64,000 bases of DNA from positions 1 to 64,000 of the forward strand of contig JAPEVF010000160.1 in NCBI GenBank assembly GCA_029747585.1, written 5' to 3'. Source of the stretch: Pleurotus djamor. Lineage: Eukaryota > Basidiomycota > Agaricomycetes > Agaricales > Pleurotaceae. A model generated the notes under the pieces. It was not told where the DNA came from. It searched no databases and worked only from the letters and a program-made list of their open reading frames with translations. Positions 56,923 through 64,000 of this stretch are shown here, one piece after another. The stretch's first letter is position 1; each line of letters opens with the position of its first letter. A program made the translations under genes and the position numbers.

Positions 56923-57783
56923 TTAGACTTTGTTGGTATCAGGAGCTGGGGAGCTATCGGTTGGTGGAGACGACTCTTCTTGGGAGGTGGGACTGGCAGC
57001 GTTGGTGGTGGTGGCAGGGACACGCGAGTTTGACGCGCCTCGTCCTCTTCCTCTCCCACCGCGATGTGCTCGCCCACCACGAGAGCCACCTCGTTGCCAT
57101 TGTCCGTCCCCAACGTTATTGCTGCTGCTGTTGCCCTCTGCAGGGGGTTGCTCACCCTCAGCTTGGGCAGGCGCTGGATCAGATNCAGGAGGGGTAGGTT
57201 GCGCTGGCCGCGAGTTTTTCCAGTCCGCAGCCTTTTTCCCTGAGTCCCATTCGCGACTCTGGATCTTGTCCATTTTGCGTTGGGCATTCTGTTCGCGAGT
57301 TCTGTCGACCGAGGCTTGGACCTTTTTATTCTGCGCTATCCGTGCACGTTCAGCCTGCTGCATTTGTTTGAAAGCGGCTTCGTCTGCCTCGACGTCCTAT
57401 TAGGCTTGGGAATCAGAGTCTAATGCAATCGGGGATTGTTAAGCTCAAAACCACGGACCAGACGTCTCTGTTTGATCTTCTCGTTCTGTTCTTTGATCCT
57501 TGCCATTCTCTCCGTCAACTCATCCTCAGTCAGTTTGTCCTAGCCATACAGGTCAGGGATGGATAGTTATTACTATTGAGGATAAACAAACCCTTTGAGC
57601 TCCCCCGGTCTTGACGCGTTCTGGGTTGATGTATGGCTTCCTCTTTTCTTGAACTTCTTCATCCGCGGGCTTGGTTGCAGGCTGTTCTGTGGGAGTAGTC
57701 TTGACGTCGTCCTTAGATTCGACTTTTAGTTTGTCAAATGCCAGACCAAGTGTGTTGGCGGAAGAATCGTCCTGTTCAGCCAT
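56923..57783 (-). CDS. RG-rich, coiled-coil protein of unknown function (possible RNA/ribosome binding)
   Basis: The start MAEQDDSSANTLGLAFDKLK leads through KRKPYINPERVKTGGAQR. After an intron comes DKLTEDELTERMARIKEQNE, then KIKQRRL. A long charged helical region is next (ADEAAFKQMQQAERARIAQN, KKVQASVDRTREQNAQRKMD). An RG-box follows: QRGGSRGGRAHRGGRGRGRG then ASN. The tail is Ser/Thr/Pro-rich and ends DTNKV. RG-boxes usually bind RNA and are arginine-methylated; the role here is inferred. It converges on PGK with about 95 bp between stops. Confidence 0.8.
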
Positions 57784-58139
57784 CGCAATGATTGACTTGC
57801 CGTTGTGGCTTGCACTGAACGAGATAATCGGGAATCTCTGTCAGGGACTGTGCGCGCTTGTTCAGGGACCGCATATCCAAAAGGAAAGTCCGTTCGTTCC
57901 ACTCCAGCCACTTGACTCGCACTAAAGTAGCCTTCCCATCATCTTAGTAGGCGCAAAGTATAGCCCGAAAACAATCATTTTGGAATTGTATGGAAGCTAT
58001 GGACGATGGATGACCTATAAAGCCGTTATCTCTCTTGGAGATATGTAGGGGCTTCCCATCCAGCGGGCAAGTAAGTTCTACGTGTGCTTGTCTGGTTAGT
58101 TAAATTACAACTCACCGTTTCCCCAATGCAGCCTCAACG
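57784..58139. promoter_or_regulatory. Divergent promoter region (RG-rich protein / secreted protein)
   Basis: About 356 bp between two start codons on opposite strands. No coding frame is convincing. This is the shared upstream region of the RG-rich protein (-) and the secreted protein (+). No specific site was recognised. Confidence 0.45.
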
Positions 58140-60468
58140 ATGAAGGCATTTTCGCTTATCATTGCCCTCGGTGTGGCCCAGGGGTCATTGGCTCGCGTCA
58201 ATGATTGGGATAAACCTTGCTTCCACGGAGAATGTGCCTACGACACTCCTGGAACTGCCGAATCGGGGTATGGCAGTATCAAACTTGTATGGCTTGACTT
58301 CGTACATTTCGTCCTGAGCCAACTGACGGATTCCCTATCGTAGTATGGGTCTCCCAAGACTATTACCGACATCACCCCGGCTGCTGGCTGGGTTATCCTA
58401 GACTGCGACCCAAACGTGCTCGCCCAAGACATTCGTCTGGTCTGCCAGAGCGACGACGAGGAAGGCTGCCAACATATCTTCAGCCATGATGGGCCCATGA
58501 ACAAGATCGTTCGCCTTCCTGAGAGCGTACGTCTTTTCACTCGTTCCTTGAAGATGATTCTTCATGATACATTTTAGTGTGGCAAAGGTTCTTTCGCTAG
58601 AATCGCAAGCATGAAGGTCGCTGATGATCAGTCGATTCCTATTCATGCTGAGAGCCGTATCGCTCGTCGTGATGGTCTTGCACCTCAGGTCCATGTACTC
58701 ACCATTGACACGGACTTTGATGCCGCCCCCGCTGAGTCCGTCTATTGTCTCTGATATGTGTGCAACTAATCTGACGCCAACCCTCCCGATAGCTCTGAGC
58801 CAGTCTCTTTCATCGTAGCTGGTGGAAACATCCCTGGTTTCTATCTGGACGAGTCCATGTTCAACGGAGTGGAGGCTCGTGACCTCGATAATATATTCAA
58901 AGCTATCGGTCATGCCATTTCCAAAGCTGCCAATGCGGTCAAGGATGTTGCGGTCAAAGTTGGCACTGCTGTCAAAGATGTTGCAGAGAGTGTGTTGTGA
59001 CATCCTTTTTCCTCTACCATCCGGCTTATCCCTCATTCATAGAACTCAACAACATCGACATCAACAAAACTTTCCATGCGCCACCGCTGAACCTGGAGAA
59101 GAAGCTTGATTTGTTGGACTTGAAGCAACATTGTGGCTCTTCTGAAATGGAATTGAAGGTATCCGTTGAAGGAAAGGCTCATGCAGAGGCTAGCCTCGGT
59201 GGTATTCTTATGGGACATATCATCCCACCTAAGGTTACAAAGGCTGGTGTATTCGCTCGTAAGCTGGCTTCCCTTCACTTTGTCCTTGGAGTCGTGCTCA
59301 TTTGAATCAGAATTGACCGCGGAATTGGGTGCTCGGCTGCTGGTGAAGGCTCTCCTTAACGTAAGGATATTCCAACCTTGTCCAGGTTAAAAGTTTGCTA
59401 ACGTATCCCAGGGAGACCTTGACAGCGGAAAGAAACAGATCGCTCAAATGGGTTTCCCTGGCTTGAGTGTCCCCCCTCTCTTTGAACTTGGCCCATGGTT
59501 TGAACTCGACGCGGAAATCAAAGGACACCTTGACCTCGACATTGATGTTGACGTTGGATTCAACTGGGGCAGTGAGTCTCACTACATAAACACCATATTA
59601 TGACAGAGTCAAACAGCTGACGCTTGTTATTCTTAGTTCATGATGGTATCGTCGTCGCTTGTTGAGCTTGACTCCACGCACTTAATCCAATATACAGTCT
59701 CATTCTGGTTCCCTCCTGGTGCTGGACCATCAACCCAGAAGGATACGAAACCCAAAGATACTCGTACGAAGCTTCCCTGACGTTATCATATTTGATATCT
59801 TACTTTTGATCTACATAGCCCTCAAGCTTTCCGCTTCTGCAGACGTTTCGGCCAAGGGATCTATCGAATTCCACGCCATCCCAGCCCTCAAGCTAGGAAT
59901 CTCAGTTTTAGCGGGCAAGGCCAAGGCTGATGTTTACCTCAACGCTGATGCATATGCCAAGTTCGGTATCGATGCCCAAGCTAGCCTGAAGCATCGCTCG
60001 CTCGAACGCGAATTGAACGACAAACTGTACATTCCTCCGTACGACCACGTTGCTAGGGCAATGATGGCGAGAGCTCAGCAGGAGAAGGATGGTATTACCT
60101 TCAACGGTTGCGTTGATCTCAAAGGTGGTATAGGACTCGGTGGAGGTGCTGAAGGCGATATCTTCGGCCTTTGGAAAGGAGACAAGCACTTCAATTTCTT
60201 CACNAAAGAATTCCAGATCTTCAAAGTGAGTCCCATCTTACCCATCCGGTTCCACNCTCATGTTATTCGCAGAAATGCTGGGGGACTGGAAAGGCCAAGA
60301 GGCATATAGAAAGTTCATTGACGAGAAGGCGAGTCGATGGATTGTCGTGTCCCAAAGGACAGCCACCGACTTCCATCGATTCCACGACGGTCAAGGCATC
60401 CGAGTGCGTCATTTCTTGCAATAATCCCATGCTATCCTTGACGCTATTNAATACATAGCATCCATTAG
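58140..60468 (+). CDS. Secreted protein of unknown function
   Basis: A signal peptide (MKAFSLIIALGVAQGSLA) opens the protein, followed by WDKPCFHGECAYDTPGTAES, a Cys-containing stretch with WVILDCDPN and LVCQSDDEEGCQHIFSH. The middle has an amphipathic helix region (FKAIGHAISKAANAVKDVAV). Then come beta-rich blocks: LNNIDINKTFHAPPLNLEKK, MELKVSVEGKAHAEASLGGI and PWFELDAEIKGHLDLDIDVD. A last part is VSAKGSIEFHAIPALKLGIS then KADVYLNADAYAKFGIDAQA. Domains like this occur widely in mushroom secretomes without known function. About ten introns were inferred. The C-terminus (KAS, then a possible small last exon DIH and TAG at 60468) is uncertain. Confidence 0.75.
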
Positions 60469-60792
60469 TGTTCTGAGTCGCATGCTTTAATCACGGTCTG
60501 ATCAGACCTTTGTAGCGTTAGTTTTCCTAACTACTTGTGTATAATATATGATTGGGATCTTCGTAAAAAAAGGAGTGTCCCTGGTATTAATCGAGCCACA
60601 AAGTATGATAGGTTTGAAGATCGCGCAAGCCATGCTCGTTGTACGACTATCTGTCCACTCTTACAGATACAGCTNGACGACGCAAGTTGTTCTCATATAA
60701 TTTAGTAGTACAATCTTAATGTGATGTNCGACATTAGTCCGAGTNCGAACTCGCAATCAACGTCAGTGTNGAATACTAGTTTTCGGTCCTTG
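60469..60792. other. Convergent intergenic region
   Basis: About 320 bp between the end of the secreted protein gene (+) and the end of the GH3 gene (-). It contains an A run (AAAAAAA near 60567) and several N calls. No gene was seen; both 3' untranslated regions must lie here. Confidence 0.45.
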
Positions 60793-63700
60793 TCACAGTC
60801 CTTTCCAATGGAATGCCTCTGCTAGNTTGAATGTATCTTTCAGAACCAAATCCTCACTGCTAGTGCCTGCAAGAATTCCATACTCCCCTTCAGCAACAGT
60901 CCAACGACTGCTTTGATCATCCCAATATGACACCGCGAATTTGTCCNGCACGATCTTCACTCTCGTGGACGACCCGGGCTGAATATTNTTCGCTTTCTGG
61001 AAGCCTTTGAGCTGCAGCGATGGGTGAGTAAGTTTGCCTTGNGGATACTCGATGTAGATTTGGACGACTTCAGACCCAACCAATGACCCAGTGTTGGAGA
61101 CCGTGACGCTAATTTCCAGCTTCAGGGACTCATCATCCGGGGACTCATCGAGACTATACGATAGATTCGATAGCTCGAACTTAGTGTACGATAAGCCATA
61201 GCTTGCGAAAAGAGTCAGGGAGACAGAACATTCCTGGCTAAAAAGTTCTAACTCACCCGAAAGGGAATAGGGGTTTTATGCCCCTAGCTTGATAGTGTTT
61301 GTATCCAACGAAGAGGTCTTCACGGTAGTGGATCTTGCCATTCTCACTGTGCAGAGACAGATACGACGGTGTGTCTTCAATTCGTACGGGAAGAGTGAGC
61401 GGTAATTTGCCGGCGGGGTTGACTGTGCCATATAGGACATCGGCCAGAGCGTTACCCACTTCGTTCCCAGAATACCAGGACTGAACGATCCCGCTGACGC
61501 TCTCAACCCAAGGCATGGATATAGCAGAGCCCTATTTCAAGCTAAGGCGCGATCAAGNCCAGAGTCAAATGAGCACATACCGTTTGGATGCACACTACAG
61601 TGTTTGGGTTAGCTTCGCTGATTCTCGATATCACTTCATCTTGGCGTCCGGGGAGTTCCAAGCTTGGGCGATCAAAGCCTTCGCTCTCCCATTCAGGTGT
61701 AAGGCCACCAACGAATATGACGAGGTCGGATTTCGAGGCCAGATCGACGGCCTCTTTTATAGCGTCCTCTGGATCAATTTTCGGGCAACCACCGAGTCTC
61801 TGAGAAAGGAAGTAAGATTAAGGATGACTCTAAGATTCTGATAGACCGGCTTACTACNCCCCGCATGAGTGCAGGCTGGGAGTTGTGCTTCGTGACATCG
61901 TCGTCGGCATCAGGAGGCGGGGCAGTGTTTGTGTACTCTACGAGTACGGAGAGAGGTTGATTCGCCTTGACTTCGACTACAGCTTTCTCTTCGATTGTGC
62001 CTTGCCTTCAANATTAATTAGACTAGAAGGAGAGTAGAGTTTCAATAGGTGAACAAACCCGTAGAAGAAGTCCCCAGGCGTTTGCTTAGTCCAATTGTCG
62101 ATGGTCAGTTTATCATTGATGAAGAGCTTTGCACGACCTGTGTATATACCGTGGTTTGAGGAGGAGGTGCAGCTTGAGAAGTGAAAGAAGCGCACCCGCA
62201 ACCGTTAGGCCAAGCTCATAAGAGCCACTTTGGGGCAATTTGAGTGTACCCGTAAGTTTGATCGTCCATTCCTCGTTGAGACCTTCGGGAAGGAAGTCAT
62301 TCAATTTGACTCGTGTGTCGTTGAGGACGAAGCTTCCGATGGGGTATACTGGTCGGCCAGATTCATCTTGGTTATAGAATGTGCAGAGCCAGCCGGTCTC
62401 TCCGTCGGGAGTAGTTAGATAGGTCTCAAGAGTGGGTAGGTATTTGTGAGCTAAACCGGGACGTCAGAAAGATAGGATATTTTGAGGACTGGACATACAG
62501 TAGCAGCCAACAGTATAGTCAACCTTTGCGCCCGCTGGGGCGGAATCGACAATAGCTTGCCAGGGTGTCGCGACGTAAGAAGGTTTGAGTGCAGCGGACC
62601 CGCCCCCTGAAATAACCCTGTCTTTGGCATGAGCACCAATGACCGCAATTCGCTTCACCTCCTGGCGAATGGGTAGTACTTCGTGGTCGTTCTTCAGTAG
62701 TACCATGCCTTCGCTGGCTAGTTTCCTGCAAAACGCACGGCCCTCAGGCGAGTCGCGACTGCGTTCCACACCATCGCCATAGACTACCTCTGGATTGCGA
62801 CGAGCCTGTCGTTGCACAAATTTGAGTAGGGTTGAGACACGTTCGTTGATGGTTTCTACAGATAGCTTCTGCGCGGTAAGCGAATGATGCATGAGCAATG
62901 GTGTGCGCCAACGGGGAGGGCCAGGCATCTCAAGGTCCAAGCCCGCGTTGATAGGTTCTGCGACAGCGTAAGTGCCAAACCTAACGTGTGTGTGTAAGTA
63001 TCTACTCCAAGGGGGATGATATGTGGTGGTTACCAGTCGCTGATCACTACTCCCTTGAACTTCCATTCGTCTCGGAGGATTTCTTGTAAGAGAAAAGGGT
63101 TCTCCGAGCAATGAAGTCCACTGATGCGACCATAGCTAGGGAGAGTAATGAGAACAGTGTGACTGTCTCAGATTTAATAGGCAGACATACGAGGTCATGA
63201 AAGCACCAGGTCGCGCATATGCTTGAGCAAGCATGAACCTACTTTTCGGTCAACAATTACTNGTATATTGAATGTGAAACGGACGTACGGATAGAGGTAA
63301 ATTTCTCGCAAGGCTCGATCTGACATGACAGACTCTGCGGCGGTTCTTTCGTGCTCTTGATCATTAGCTACAAAATGCTTAATCGTAGCTGATACGCCCT
63401 GACTCTGGAGGCCATTGACATATGCGGCAGCCATAATGCCTACATAAGATTGTCATCAAGGTGCAAGATCAATTCTGATGACGCATGGTAATAACCGGAA
63501 AGATGGGGATCCTCTGAGAACGATTCGAAGGCACGCCCACCAAGAGGCGATCGTGGAATGTTACATGTAGGCGCGAGTAATACGACGGATGACTTGGCTT
63601 TTGCTTCTAATGCAAGGAAGACACCGGCATCGTGGATGAGCTCTGGATCGAAGGTCGATGCAAGTGATGTCGCGCACTAAGTCCATCCCGAAGAAATAAG

Positions 63701-64000
63701 CATCGACGGAACCCGGAATATCATAAGTGACGCACTGGTATACATTGCGACGGCGTAGAAACGAAATGAGAAGAGCCCCTGACGCCCTGTATGGGGTGCA
63801 GACATTCAACAAAGGCGTCCCAAAGGNATCACGAATAGATGGAATCCGTACATTTGGGCCATCACTCATACGAATGGACGGAATGTTCAATCTCTCGATC
63901 GAAGTGGTATTCCACCAGTTCGGTGCGCCAAGAAGCGATATTTTCTCGTCAATGGTGAGCTGCTTAACGAGCTCTGGAATTGAGGCATCGAGGAAGGAAC
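60793..64000 (-). CDS. GH3 beta-glucosidase with PA14 domain (5' end outside window)
   Basis: A glycoside hydrolase family 3 enzyme that releases glucose from beta-linked oligosaccharides. The visible N-terminal part reads [20 protein letters not shown] then [12 protein letters not shown], joined by introns to GVRG, TPSQCIP and [20 protein letters not shown]. Next come [31 protein letters not shown] (substrate-binding KH) and [20 protein letters not shown]. The catalytic nucleophile is in KGVVISDW (near 63025), followed by [16 protein letters not shown]14 domain is inserted ([30 protein letters not shown]). The C-terminal domain and fibronectin III part end [18 protein letters not shown], then AEAFHWKGL at TGA 60793. 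The gene runs past base 64000; the start codon is not in the window. Confidence 0.92.

Noticed and set aside
1..64000. CRISPR arrays, phage, insertion sequences or rRNA genes
   Set aside because: No spaced direct repeats of the right kind, no transposase or integrase text and no rRNA core sequences were seen.

Overview
The window is nuclear DNA of a filamentous basidiomycete fungus, most likely an Agaricomycete. Genes are dense and lie on both strands. Nearly all are split by many short introns (about 45-60 bp, mostly GT-AG). Protein families typical of this group are present: a GPI-anchored cupredoxin, a DOMON/cytochrome b561 protein, a GH3-PA14 beta-glucosidase and several basidiomycete-type orphans. 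I see no bacterial, phage or CRISPR features. The assembly has scattered N characters, often beside homopolymers. One N gap (about 53154-53493) lies inside a gene, and base quality is lower around 36.5-37.4 kb and 48-57 kb.

Layout. 0-4.3 kb: DOMON/cytochrome b561 protein (-), nucleoside diphosphate kinase (-), QCR7 of complex III (+). 4.4-7.3 kb: DNA polymerase delta small subunit (+) converging on SNF8/VPS22 of ESCRT-II (-). 7.3-8.3 kb: a weak hypothetical region. 8.3-11.8 kb: GPI-anchored cupredoxin (+) converging on glutamate decarboxylase (-). 11.8-14.4 kb: gene-poor, with a possible decayed gene. 14.4-20.2 kb: a small unknown protein (+), the HID1 trafficking protein (-) and a single-exon orphan membrane protein (-). 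21-25.8 kb: transketolase (-), CMC2 (+), short-chain dehydrogenase (-). 25.9-30.7 kb: GH31 alpha-xylosidase-like enzyme (-) and a TPR protein (-). 30.9-33.6 kb: two tandem L-serine dehydratase-like genes (+). 33.7-37.7 kb: PET100 (-), a serine-rich orphan (-) and short-form tRNase Z (+). 38.2-44.1 kb: FUSC-type membrane protein, a small single-pass membrane protein and a PAP2 lipid phosphatase (all +). 44.4-50.0 kb: class V myosin (+). 50.2-56.8 kb: AN1 zinc finger protein (-), ESCRT-III VPS2 (+), COG4 (-), phosphoglycerate kinase (+). 56.9-64 kb: RG-rich coiled-coil protein (-), an unknown secreted protein (+) and a GH3 beta-glucosidase with PA14 domain that runs off the window end (-).

Most genes are core housekeeping. 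Three respiratory chain or assembly factors (QCR7, CMC2, PET100), three central carbon enzymes or NTP suppliers (PGK, transketolase, NDK), and five vesicle-traffic genes (SNF8, HID1, myosin V, VPS2, COG4) lie within 64 kb. Many pairs share very short divergent (80-240 bp) or convergent (39-140 bp) spacers. I found no clear new multi-gene system. The items most worth a second look are a near-perfect DNA foldback at 208-259, the tandem serine dehydratase pair, a tRNase Z with an RG-rich tail and two possible starts, several tiny first coding exons, a GC-AG intron in PGK, and three orphan proteins (a polytopic membrane protein, a secreted protein and a serine-rich protein).
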